Shown here: piece after piece, positions 12,380-18,627 of the stretch | How positions within the stretch are numbered: position 1 is the stretch's first letter | How the letters are laid out: each line of letters opens with the position of its first letter | Assembly: GCA_017883345.1 (NCBI GenBank) | Contig: JADGNT010000006.1 | Location: 1-18,627 of the forward strand | Reading direction: 5' to 3' | DNA length: 18,627 nucleotides | Source of the DNA: Candidatus Solibacter sp. | Lineage (GTDB): Bacteria > Acidobacteriota > Terriglobia > Bryobacterales > Bryobacteraceae | Translations under genes and position numbers: made by a program | Notes under the pieces: generated by a model | What the model saw: only the letters and a program-made list of their open reading frames with translations | Databases searched by the model: none | What the model was told of the DNA's origin: nothing

Positions 12380-14732
12380 GGGGGCTCCAGTGACGTCAGA
12401 AGAAGCGTCCGTCGAGCAGCGGGCCAGTGATCGCGTGCGGCAGAACGCGCCTGCATTGGCGGAGGAATACGTCCGGAGATTCGGCAACGAGATCAGCACC
12501 GATAATGCCCGCGAAGTCGTTTCACCGGAATATGCGGCCTCGAAGGAAGCGCGAACCCTGTGGAGCAAGGCCACGCAAAAGCCGGCGGGGGCGCTGTCGG
12601 ATTACCTTTTTGACGAAGCGCTGAAACATCCGGATCCTGAAAAGGCGCGGGTCGTGGTGATGACCGCGGGCGGCACTGGAGCCGGCAAGACCTCGGCGCT
12701 GCGCGGGAATCCCGACCTGTGCAACGCGCAATTCATTTACGACAGCAATCTGAGCAGCAAGAAATCGAGCGTGGCGAAGATCGAGGCGGCGAAGGCGGCC
12801 GGCAACCAAGTCGAGATTATGTTTGTGCATCGCGATCCAGTAGAGGCCCTGACTGGAGGTGTGCTGCCGCGCGCCATGGAAGAGGGGCGCGTGGTCGATC
12901 TGGAGGCGCATGCCCGGATGTATCGCGACTCGGCGGAGAACTTCGGGTACCTGATGCGGAAATACTCGGGCGATTCCGATGTGCGGTTCACGGCTTTCGA
13001 TAACACGCGGGGATTCGACCGCGGGCGCATGATGCCGCTTGAAGAAACTGCCCGAATTCGCTATTCTACAAATGAACTGCGCCCGAAGTTGGTTGCGGCG
13101 CTAGAGAAAGAGTATTCCAATGGCCGAATCTCTGAGCCAGTATATCGAGCAACTCTCGGCTCTTCCTCCCCGGGAGCGCATGGAGGCGTTTCGCGCGATC
13201 CCGGATCCGGCGGTCCGCAGACGGGTAGCCCGGGAACTTCCGCCGCAAGTCTTCTCGGAGATTCTGGGCGAGTCGATGCTGGAAAATCTGAACCGGAACG
13301 TGCTGAAGGATGTGGCTCGCCGCAATCCGAGCCAGGCAGCCTAGACTCTCCAACCCCGCCCAAAGCCCCGAACCCCATCAAAACCTTCCTGGGTGACGAG
13401 ACCGGCACGTCGAACGTGAGGTTGATCCGCAGCTTTCGCGCGCAGCTCACGGCGCTGTACCTGGCGTTCTTCTCGCTGCTGTTCGTCCTCTTTAGCATCT
13501 TCTTATATAGCGAGCTCTCGCGATCGCTGACGGCGCGTTTGGATGACACCCTCGCTTCGGAGGCCGAGACCGCGGCCGTACTTTTCCCCGACGAGATCCA
13601 GGAGATGAACGGCGACGCGCCGGCGGCCGCGCGCGAAGTGGTCGGCGAAATGAAAGTGCACGGCGATTTCATGACCATCCGGGAGGGCAGCCGCGTGCTG
13701 GCCACGAGCCCCCAATCCGCGCCGGGCCCGCGGGACCGGAACGCCGCGCGCACGGTTCAGGCCGGCGGGCGCACTTACCAGATCGCGGTCTCGGCGCCGC
13801 TCGATCGCATCCACGCCGAGTTGGCCGTGGTCCGCCGCGCCATCTTCATCGCCCTGCCCCTGATTCTCGCGCTCGCCGGCCTGGGCGGATACTGGCTCGC
13901 CACGCGCAGCCTGCGCCCGCTGGGCTGGATGGCGGAACAGGCGCACCGCATTACCGGCAGCAATCTGGACACGCGTATCGAAATCCACAACGCCGCCGAG
14001 GAGCTCGCGGTGCTCGTCACCTCCTTCAACGAATTGCTCTCGCGGCTCGATCATTCCTTCGACACCATGCGCCGCTTCGTGGCCGACGCCTCGCACGAAT
14101 TGCGCACGCCCATCTCCGTCATCCGCGGCGAGGCCGACGTGGCGCTCTCCCAGGAGCGCAGCCCCGCCGAGTATCGCGAATCGCTCGCCATCGTTCTGGA
14201 CGAGTCGCGCCGCCTCTCCCGCCTGGTGGACGATCTGCTCAACCTGGCGCGCGCCGATGCCGGCCGCGTCACGCTACAAACCCACGATTTCTACCTCAAC
14301 GAACTGCTCGCCGAATGCTGCCGGAGCGTGCAGGGCCTGGCCAATACGCGCGGCCTTCAGTTGGAATGCCTTCCCGGCAACGACCTGCAATTCACCGGCG
14401 ACGAGCAATTGCTGCGCCGCCTGGTGATCAACCTGCTCGATAACGCCATTCGCTACACGCCCTCCGGCGGCACGGTGACGGCCGCGCTGGAAGCCGGCAC
14501 AACGCGCGTGCAACTGCGCGTCTCCGATACCGGAATCGGCATCGCGCCCGCCGACCGGGCGCGCATCTTCGAACGCTTCTACCGCGCCGGTGAGGCGCGC
14601 AACCGCCAGGATGGCGGCTTCGGGCTCGGCCTGGCCATTGTCCGCTGGATCGCCGAATCGCACCGCGGCACGGTCGAGTGCGCTAGCGAGTTGGGCCGGG
14701 GCAGCACCTTTACGGTAAGCTTGCCGAAATGA
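12372..14732 (+). CDS. Zeta-toxin-like P-loop domain fused in frame to a sensor histidine kinase
   Basis: One open frame of 786 codons joins two unrelated parts. Residues about 7-250 resemble the zeta-toxin/P-loop kinase family: Walker A GGTGAGKTS (about 100-108), IYDSNLSSKKSS, VEIMFVHRDPVEAL and RAMEEGRVVDLEAHARMYRD. Residues from about 349 on form a complete kinase, with membrane helices around ALYLAFFSLLFVLFSIFLY and IALPLILALAGLGGYWLA, HAMP, the phospho-accepting His575 in SHELRTP, an N-box with NLLDNAIRYTP, DTGIGI (719) and GFGLGLAI (about 749). The link (about 255-348) is Gly/Ser/Pro-rich and overlaps a better ORF in another frame, so it looks like read-through. ATGAATAG at 12372 is the natural kinase start overlapping the regulator stop. 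A GTG at 12390, after AGGGGGG, could start the zeta part alone, and a GTG at 13416 the kinase alone (438 aa). Confidence 0.78.
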   Translation: MNRGAPVTSEEASVEQRASDRVRQNAPALAEEYVRRFGNEISTDNAREVVSPEYAASKEARTLWSKATQKPAGALSDYLFDEALKHPDPEKARVVVMTAGGTGAGKTSALRGNPDLCNAQFIYDSNLSSKKSSVAKIEAAKAAGNQVEIMFVHRDPVEALTGGVLPRAMEEGRVVDLEAHARMYRDSAENFGYLMRKYSGDSDVRFTAFDNTRGFDRGRMMPLEETARIRYSTNELRPKLVAALEKEYSNGRISEPVYRATLGSSSPGAHGGVSRDPGSGGPQTGSPGTSAASLLGDSGRVDAGKSEPERAEGCGSPQSEPGSLDSPTPPKAPNPIKTFLGDETGTSNVRLIRSFRAQLTALYLAFFSLLFVLFSIFLYSELSRSLTARLDDTLASEAETAAVLFPDEIQEMNGDAPAAAREVVGEMKVHGDFMTIREGSRVLATSPQSAPGPRDRNAARTVQAGGRTYQIAVSAPLDRIHAELAVVRRAIFIALPLILALAGLGGYWLATRSLRPLGWMAEQAHRITGSNLDTRIEIHNAAEELAVLVTSFNELLSRLDHSFDTMRRFVADASHELRTPISVIRGEADVALSQERSPAEYRESLAIVLDESRRLSRLVDDLLNLARADAGRVTLQTHDFYLNELLAECCRSVQGLANTRGLQLECLPGNDLQFTGDEQLLRRLVINLLDNAIRYTPSGGTVTAALEAGTTRVQLRVSDTGIGIAPADRARIFERFYRAGEARNRQDGGFGLGLAIVRWIAESHRGTVECASELGRGSTFTVSLPK
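12381..13421 (+). mobile_element. Putative 1,041-bp inserted cassette
   Basis: If this segment is removed, the kinase reads MNR-LIRSFRAQLTALYLAFF, a normal sensor-kinase N-terminus whose ATG overlaps the regulator stop. The trinucleotide AGG occurs at both borders (12378-12380 and 13419-13421). The length is exactly 347 codons, so the frame is kept. The cassette holds a zeta-like domain and a small downstream ORF. Its codon use (more A/T at third positions) differs from the C-ending style of the regulator and kinase. No transposase or clear terminal repeats are visible, so the mechanism is unknown. Confidence 0.5.
13120..13344 (+). CDS. Small helical protein, 74 aa, overlapping the zeta-like frame
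   Basis: MAESLSQYIEQLSALPPRER begins a charged, helix-rich protein with no cysteine and no membrane segment. I do not recognise a family. The ATG is preceded by AAAGAG at 7 nt, and a TAG at 13102-13104 in the same frame sets the upstream limit. Third positions are more GC-rich in this frame than in the overlapping one, which yields only Gly/Ser/Pro-rich text. So this frame, not the fused one, is probably the real coding sequence here. Its place directly behind a zeta-like gene suggests a partner or antidote role, although classical epsilon antitoxins lie upstream of zeta. Confidence 0.65.
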   Translation: MAESLSQYIEQLSALPPRERMEAFRAIPDPAVRRRVARELPPQVFSEILGESMLENLNRNVLKDVARRNPSQAA

Positions 14733-14741
14733 TTCATTGTC
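14728..14741 (+). repeat. 14-bp direct repeat, left copy
   Basis: AATGATTCATTGTC spans the kinase stop codon and is repeated exactly at 17584-17597, just upstream of tolC. It includes the TTCATTGT half of the shared operator motif. The 2.84 kb between the copies holds three genes unrelated to signalling or efflux. Confidence 0.6.
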
Positions 14742-14795
14742 GGGACAGCGACTCCTGCTGGCGCGCGGCTGATGCGGCTCCCGATCGACGAGCTT

Positions 14796-14808
14796 AAACC
14801 CAAGCGCT
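14796..14808 (+). repeat. 13-bp direct repeat, left copy
   Basis: AAACCCAAGCGCT recurs exactly at 17460-17472. The two copies lie inside the 14-bp repeats and bracket the DUF4160, DUF2442 and CnaB-like genes. The end of the left copy forms the palindrome AAGCGCTT. Confidence 0.5.
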
Positions 14809-14820
14809 TAGGAATCTTGT

Positions 14821-14826
14821 TAGAAT
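14821..14826 (+). promoter_or_regulatory. -10-like box before the DUF4160 gene
   Basis: TAGAAT ends 7 nt before the GTG start at 14834, placing the predicted transcription start at or next to the start codon. No good -35 is found at 16-18 nt. Confidence 0.35.
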
Positions 14827-14833
14827 TGGAATA

Positions 14834-15082
14834 GTGCCGACGGTTCTCAGGTTTGACGGACTGCGGATTGTGATTTATCCAAACGACCATCGACCAGCGC
14901 ATGTTCACGTGATTGGTGAAGGCTACGAGGCAGTATTCAATCTGAACTGTCCGGCAGGGCCGGCAGATCTCCGGGAAAATTATGGATTCTCGCGGCGGGA
15001 GGTCAGGCGCATGGGGACTGTCTTGATGGATCACTTGGAAAAGTTGTGCCGGGCCTGGGAGCGAATTCATGGCATTGCGTGA
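14834..15082 (+). CDS. DUF4160 family protein
   Basis: The 82-residue protein starts MPTVLRFDGLRIVIYPNDHR and contains PAHVHVIGEGYEAVFNLN, the DUF4160 core with its conserved histidines, then RRMGTVLMDHLEKLCRAWERIHG. Translation starts at a GTG; the residues that follow match the usual family start MPTV. Its biochemical role is unknown. It overlaps the next gene by 14 nt, and DUF4160 and DUF2442 genes are commonly found as neighbours, so the two probably work together. A toxin-antitoxin-like role has been suggested by such pairing but is not shown here. Confidence 0.88.
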   Translation: MPTVLRFDGLRIVIYPNDHRPAHVHVIGEGYEAVFNLNCPAGPADLRENYGFSRREVRRMGTVLMDHLEKLCRAWERIHGIA

Positions 15083-15482
15083 CGATTTCGAATTGGCAAA
15101 CCAGCGTGCTAAAGACCTGGAACGAAGTGTTCCACGAGTAGTTGCCGCGCATTACGATCGCAAGACCGGGCGGGTCGTGATTCAACTCAGTTCCAAGCTG
15201 ATCGTGAGCTTCTCGCCCGGCGATGTAGAAGGTCTGGAAGACGCCAAGGCCGCGCAGCTTAGCGAAATAGAAATCAGCCCGTCCGGCTTCGGCATCCATT
15301 TTCCGGCCGTGGATGCGGACCTCTACGTGCCGGGGCTCTTAGATGGCATTCTGGGCTCCAAGAGGTGGATGGCGTCCAGGCTGGGTCACATCGGCGGCCA
15401 ATCCAGGAGCCGGGCTAAAACAGCGGCGTCCAGGGCAAATGGAAGGCTAGGCGGAAGGCCTGGGAAGGCCTTGGAACGGTAG
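15069..15482 (+). CDS. DUF2442 family protein
   Basis: The 137-residue protein has the DUF2442 core: VVAAHYDRKTGRVVIQLSSKLIVSF, then SPSGFGIHFPAVDADLYVPGLLDGILG. It ends in a basic tail with SRAKTAASRANGRLGGRPGK, which could bind nucleic acid. The ATG at 15069 lies inside the end of the DUF4160 gene, so the pair is translationally coupled. The family's role is not established. The very 3' end of the gene contains several GGAAGGC repeats that continue past the stop, which may reflect local duplication. Confidence 0.86.
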   Translation: MALRDDFELANQRAKDLERSVPRVVAAHYDRKTGRVVIQLSSKLIVSFSPGDVEGLEDAKAAQLSEIEISPSGFGIHFPAVDADLYVPGLLDGILGSKRWMASRLGHIGGQSRSRAKTAASRANGRLGGRPGKALER

Positions 15483-15828
15483 ACGCCGGAAGGCCAGCCA
15501 TGTGTGGCGGCCCGCCAGGCCAATCGCGGGAGCTGTCTCCGAGTGCCCGACCATCCAAGCAGAGCCGTGTCGGACCGTTTCACCAGTTGATTCAGAGAGT
15601 GCCGGTTGACAGCCGATAACATTCTCTATCGTCTCCGCGGCGTCGATCCGTCCCTGAATCACATCCATGGGCGTGTTCACGGGACTTAGGTGACATTCCG
15701 GGCTTTGAACTGCTGGAGCACAAGAAAGGTGGGCGGGACATTCGTGGAGAGGCGGGCCGAGATCTCGCTTGCGGGCGATGCTCGTTCCCCGTTGCAACCC
15801 GGCCTTCCCGTACAATGGTCTTCGAGCA
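15483..15828. other. 346-bp gap without a supported gene
   Basis: I see no convincing gene here. GGAAGGCC motifs from the end of the DUF2442 gene continue past its stop to about 15496. A minus-strand reading from 15815 stays open for 122 codons across the region and into the DUF2442 gene, but it has no recognisable motif and no ribosome binding site. The right end holds the candidate -10 of the following gene. Part of it may be decayed coding DNA. Confidence 0.5.
15811..15816 (+). promoter_or_regulatory. -10-like box before the CnaB-like gene
   Basis: TACAAT ends 12 nt before the ATG at 15829, predicting a leader of only about 6 nt. TTGCAA at 15792 is too close (13 nt) to be a standard -35. 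Confidence 0.4.
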
Positions 15829-17430
15829 ATGGCGAAGCGTCTCTACGTTCTGATGCTGTTGACCGCCTGTGCCGTGGCGCAGACGGTGGAGGGCAGTGTG
15901 TTCGACGCCGCGACGGGCACTGGCGTCGGCGGCGTCAAGGTGGAGCTACTCAAGGGAGCGACGCCGTTTTATGAAACTACCACCGATGGCGGGGGCCGTT
16001 TCCGCTTCGACAACGTCAGAGAGGGCGATTACGCGGCCCGCTACCAGTCGCCTGACTATTGGTTGACCGTCGGCCCGTCGGATTACCGGGTATTTCATGT
16101 GGCCGCGGAAAGCCCGGTGAAGCTGGAGGTGCGGCTGATGCCGTGGTCCAACATCTCTGGCCGTGTAGTGGATGGCCGGGGCAACGGCGTGGCCAACGCG
16201 CGGCTGGAGCTGACCGGGTCGGGGATGGTGGCCAATGGGCGCACCTACCTGCGAACCTCCTGGGGCGGCGGTGGTGGCGGGCAGTTGAATGAGTCCCCTT
16301 TGGCTATGACGTTCATGGGGAACACCGACGCCCATGGAAAGTTCGAGGTGCAACTGATGCCCGGCACTTATGGACTCTCGGTGGTTCCGCCGCCGGACTT
16401 GAAGCCGCCCGATCCGGAACAGGACGGTCCTGCGCTGGCCTGGATGCGCACCTATTATCCCAGCGTGGCCCTTGCGGAAGGGGCATCGAAGATCGTGCTG
16501 TTGCCCGGCGGCGAGGTTTTGGATGTCGAACTCAAGCTGCTGGCGGTCCCCGCGCATGCGGTTCGCGGAGTGGTGCTCAACCCCGACGGCACTCCAGCGC
16601 CGAAGGTGGCGATTGCTCAGGAAGAAGCGTTCCGCTCCGCTTCCGTGGAATCCAAGCCCGATGGCACATTCGAGTTTGCCGCGGTGCCGGAAGGCGAATG
16701 GCGCTTCACGGCCGACGCGCAGAGGGGCTCCGTGAAACTGCGCGCCACGGAATGGATTGAAGTCACGAGGCACGACCTGGAGAACGTGAAACTCCGCCTC
16801 GTCCCGCCGTTGACGGTGCGGGGCAAAGTGGTCGTGGAAGGGGAAAAGGGCTCGTCGCTGCCGCGGCTGCCCTCAATGATCCTGGCTCTCCGTGGCGGCC
16901 GCACCAACAGGGAGGGGATTCTGGGGTTGGTGGGGGGAAGCGCCCCGCTAGACCCCGATGCGAACGGCAATTTCATCACCCAGGCCTACCCTGGCGTGTA
17001 CCGGATCTTTCCGCTGTTGCAGCCGCCCCCGCCGCCCTATTACCTGGATGCGGTCCGGGTTGGCGACGCGGATCTGGCCACGCAAGAAGTGGAGATTTCC
17101 TCTGACGCCGCGATCACCGTGGTGTACAAGACCGACGGCGGTTCGGTACTTGGCAGGGCGGAGAACTGTGCCTCGGGCGGAGTGGTGTTGGTTCCCAGCG
17201 ACCCAGCCCGTCGGCGGCCGGGATTCTCCAAATCGGGACCCTGCGATTCCAGCGGCCATTACGAAGTTCGCGCGGTGCGCCCTGGAGACTACTATGCGCT
17301 GGCCTTCGCCGGGAACGGCCCCGTGTTGGCGTTGGATGAGGCCCTCCTCAACCAGGCCGTCAAAGTCACGGTACGGGCTGGCGAAGCGTCGTCGGCCGAC
17401 CTGCGGACGATTACGCGGCCGGTGTATTAA
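15829..17430 (+). CDS. Secreted carboxypeptidase-regulatory-like (CnaB-type) domain protein
   Basis: The 533-residue protein begins MAKRLYVLMLLTACAVAQ, a Sec signal peptide with likely cleavage after the AVAQ region. Repeated beta-sandwich units follow. The first has VEGSVFDAATGTGVGGVKVEL and GGGRFRFDNVREGDYAARY; later units carry ISGRVVDGRGNGVANARLEL, VRGVVLNPDGTPAPKV and GHYEVRAVRPGDYYALAF. These match the carboxypeptidase regulatory-like/CnaB fold common in acidobacterial secreted proteins and TonB-dependent receptors. No TonB barrel, protease domain or sorting signal is present, so it is a stand-alone repeat protein, probably in the periplasm or outside the cell. Function is unknown, with surface binding possible. 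The ATG at 15829 was chosen because the signal peptide starts there. Confidence 0.86.
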   Translation: MAKRLYVLMLLTACAVAQTVEGSVFDAATGTGVGGVKVELLKGATPFYETTTDGGGRFRFDNVREGDYAARYQSPDYWLTVGPSDYRVFHVAAESPVKLEVRLMPWSNISGRVVDGRGNGVANARLELTGSGMVANGRTYLRTSWGGGGGGQLNESPLAMTFMGNTDAHGKFEVQLMPGTYGLSVVPPPDLKPPDPEQDGPALAWMRTYYPSVALAEGASKIVLLPGGEVLDVELKLLAVPAHAVRGVVLNPDGTPAPKVAIAQEEAFRSASVESKPDGTFEFAAVPEGEWRFTADAQRGSVKLRATEWIEVTRHDLENVKLRLVPPLTVRGKVVVEGEKGSSLPRLPSMILALRGGRTNREGILGLVGGSAPLDPDANGNFITQAYPGVYRIFPLLQPPPPPYYLDAVRVGDADLATQEVEISSDAAITVVYKTDGGSVLGRAENCASGGVVLVPSDPARRRPGFSKSGPCDSSGHYEVRAVRPGDYYALAFAGNGPVLALDEALLNQAVKVTVRAGEASSADLRTITRPVY

Positions 17431-17459
17431 GTTCCTCCCGATAGATGCGGTGAGGCGAA

Positions 17460-17472
17460 AAACCCAAGCGCT
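17460..17472 (+). repeat. 13-bp direct repeat, right copy
   Basis: AAACCCAAGCGCT is identical to 14796-14808. This copy lies 29 nt after the stop codon of the CnaB-like gene. Confidence 0.5.
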
Positions 17473-17583
17473 GAACGAAGCGCGGGCCGGAAAATGGGTG
17501 CCGAGGCCGGTTTTGCCGAGATCGAGCCGCTCACGGCCCCGCGCAAATGGGGGGCAGTTTTGAAAGGCTCCGGCTGCCATCCC

Positions 17584-17597
17584 AATGATTCATTGTC
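17584..17597 (+). repeat. 14-bp direct repeat, right copy
   Basis: AATGATTCATTGTC is identical to 14728-14741. Here it runs into the intact tandem TTCAT motif upstream of tolC, whereas the left copy is cut after the first box. Confidence 0.6.
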
Positions 17598-17606
17598 TGT
17601 TCATCT
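17589..17606 (+). promoter_or_regulatory. Tandem TTCAT boxes upstream of tolC
   Basis: TTCATTGTCTGTTCATCT matches the motif upstream of the response regulator (11650-11667) at 16 of 18 bases, with both TTCAT boxes kept 11 bp apart. It covers the -35 region of the tolC promoter, where a phosphorylated OmpR-type regulator often recruits RNA polymerase. Confidence 0.65.
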
Positions 17607-17621
17607 GCCAGATACTATACT
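17593..17621 (+). promoter_or_regulatory. Promoter of the TolC-family gene
   Basis: TTGTCT (17593-17598) and TATACT (17616-17621) are 17 nt apart. The -10 is near consensus and the -35 is weak, as expected for an activated promoter. The predicted start near 17628 leaves only about 5 nt before the ATG at 17633. Confidence 0.65.
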
Positions 17622-17632
17622 GGACGTTCCCA

Positions 17633-18627
17633 ATGCCGCGCATACTGCCGATACTGGGCCTCGCCCTGGCCCTGCGCTGTGGCGCATTCGCCCAGACTCC
17701 CGCGCCCGCGCTCACCCTGACCTTGCAGGAGGCCATGGAGCGCGCCCGGGCCAACAGCCAACAACTCCTTTCCGCCGATATTGCCGCTCGCCTGGCGCGC
17801 GAAGATAAAGTGCAGGCCAAAGCCGCCCTCCTGCCCAGCGTCAACTGGGAGAACGGCTTCAGCTACACCCAATCCAACGGCTCCGATAACAGCCTCACCT
17901 TCGTGACCAACGACGGCCCGCGCGTTTACACCAACCTGGCCAACGTGCACGCCGATGTCTACGCGCCCGGCAAGCGCGCGGACTACCAGATGAGCATCGC
18001 CGCCGAAGCCATTGCGCGCGCCAAAGTGGAAATCGCGGCGCGCGGATTGACCGCCGTCGTGGTGCAGAACTTCTACGCCATGGCGGTGGCGCAGCGCCAC
18101 TACAACAACGCGCGCCTTAGCCTTCAGGAGGCCCAACAGTTCGTGGATATCACGCAGAAGCAGGAGGCCGGCGGCGAAGCCGCCCACTCCGACGTGGTCA
18201 AAGCGCAACTCACCCTGGACCAGCGCCTGCGCGACGTGCAGGAGGGGCAACTGGCCTACGACAAAGCGCGCATCGGCTTCGCGGTCTTCCTCTTCCCCGA
18301 CTTCCGCCAGGACTACACCGTCGCCGACGACCTGGACCGCCTCACGCCGCTCTCCGCCTTCCCCGAAATTGCAGCGCTGGCCCAGAAGAGCAACCCGGAA
18401 ATTCGCGCCGCGCAATCCACCGTCACCCAGCAAACCTTCGGCATCAAGAGCGCCCGCTCCGGCCTGCTGCCTACGCTGTCGGTGGATTATTGGGTGGGTC
18501 TTCAGGCCCGTCAATACGCGCTGCACAATGAATTCGGCCAGAACAACATCGGCAACTACGTGGTGGCCAGCCTCAATGTTCCGGTGTGGAACTGGGGCGC
18601 GGCGCGCAGCAAGGTGAGGCAGGCCGA
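17633..18627 (+). CDS. TolC-family outer-membrane efflux protein (partial)
   Basis: The frame is open from the ATG to the window end (331 complete codons), so the C-terminus is missing. The N-terminus MPRILPILGLALALRCGAFAQ is a signal peptide. LTLQEAMERARANSQQLLSADIAARLAREDKVQAKAALLPSV is the typical first repeat of TolC-type proteins. A second repeat starts near NPEIRAAQSTVTQQTFGIKSARSGLLPTLS. Long helices between them form the periplasmic tunnel. Such proteins form the outer-membrane exit duct for RND, ABC or MFS pumps with an HlyD-type adaptor. Codon style matches the regulator and kinase upstream, and the promoter carries the shared motif, so it is likely controlled by that two-component system. 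Confidence 0.92.
   Translation, partial: MPRILPILGLALALRCGAFAQTPAPALTLTLQEAMERARANSQQLLSADIAARLAREDKVQAKAALLPSVNWENGFSYTQSNGSDNSLTFVTNDGPRVYTNLANVHADVYAPGKRADYQMSIAAEAIARAKVEIAARGLTAVVVQNFYAMAVAQRHYNNARLSLQEAQQFVDITQKQEAGGEAAHSDVVKAQLTLDQRLRDVQEGQLAYDKARIGFAVFLFPDFRQDYTVADDLDRLTPLSAFPEIAALAQKSNPEIRAAQSTVTQQTFGIKSARSGLLPTLSVDYWVGLQARQYALHNEFGQNNIGNYVVASLNVPVWNWGAARSKVRQA

Noticed and set aside
11651..12574. 307-codon minus-strand frame opposite the response regulator
   Set aside because: The response regulator is unmistakable, and the antisense frame crosses the regulator-cassette boundary without any motif.
15447..15815. 122-codon minus-strand frame as a gene
   Set aside because: No recognised motif, no ribosome binding site, and it overlaps the end of the DUF2442 gene. 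Reported only as a possible decayed remnant.
1..18627. tRNA, rRNA, riboswitch or transposase genes
   Set aside because: I found no cloverleaf, rRNA core sequence, known riboswitch motif or transposase reading frame on either strand.

Overview
The window looks like chromosomal DNA from a high-GC Gram-negative bacterium. It most resembles an acidobacterium of the Solibacter/Bryobacter type. The basis is gene content and style: a Tat-exported heparinase II/III-like lyase, a secreted carboxypeptidase-regulatory-like protein, a DUF1003 protein with a cyclic-nucleotide-binding domain, TolC and HlyD efflux parts, and complex intergenic palindromes. No rRNA or tRNA was found, so the taxonomic call is an inference.

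Left part (1-5071, all minus strand): an HlyD-type efflux adaptor, a hypothetical protein, a heparinase-like polysaccharide lyase, and a ParD/ParE-type toxin-antitoxin pair. The pair has a clear promoter, a candidate operator and a terminator that encloses the toxin stop codon. A 41-bp near-copy of part of the heparinase gene lies just upstream of this pair.

Middle part (5072-9380, minus strand): a tightly packed run read as dusB, rnhA, cydA, cydB and a DUF29 gene. It combines tRNA modification, RNA:DNA hybrid removal and a cytochrome bd oxidase. A divergent plus-strand gene (9551-10576) encodes a membrane-anchored Pro/Ala-rich protein. It converges on a CNMP-DUF1003 gene across a large terminator-like hairpin.

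Right part (11681-18627, plus strand): an OmpR-type response regulator, its histidine kinase and a TolC-family protein that runs off the window. I infer these three were once one signalling and efflux unit. They share codon style, and an 18-bp motif with tandem TTCAT boxes precedes both the regulator and tolC. Foreign-looking genes interrupt the unit twice. A zeta-toxin-like P-loop cassette with a small overlapping ORF sits in frame inside the first codons of the kinase. A DUF4160/DUF2442 pair plus a secreted CnaB-like protein lies between the kinase and tolC, bracketed by two nested short direct repeats.

Several genes have promoter-like elements so close to the start codon that their mRNAs would be leaderless or nearly so.
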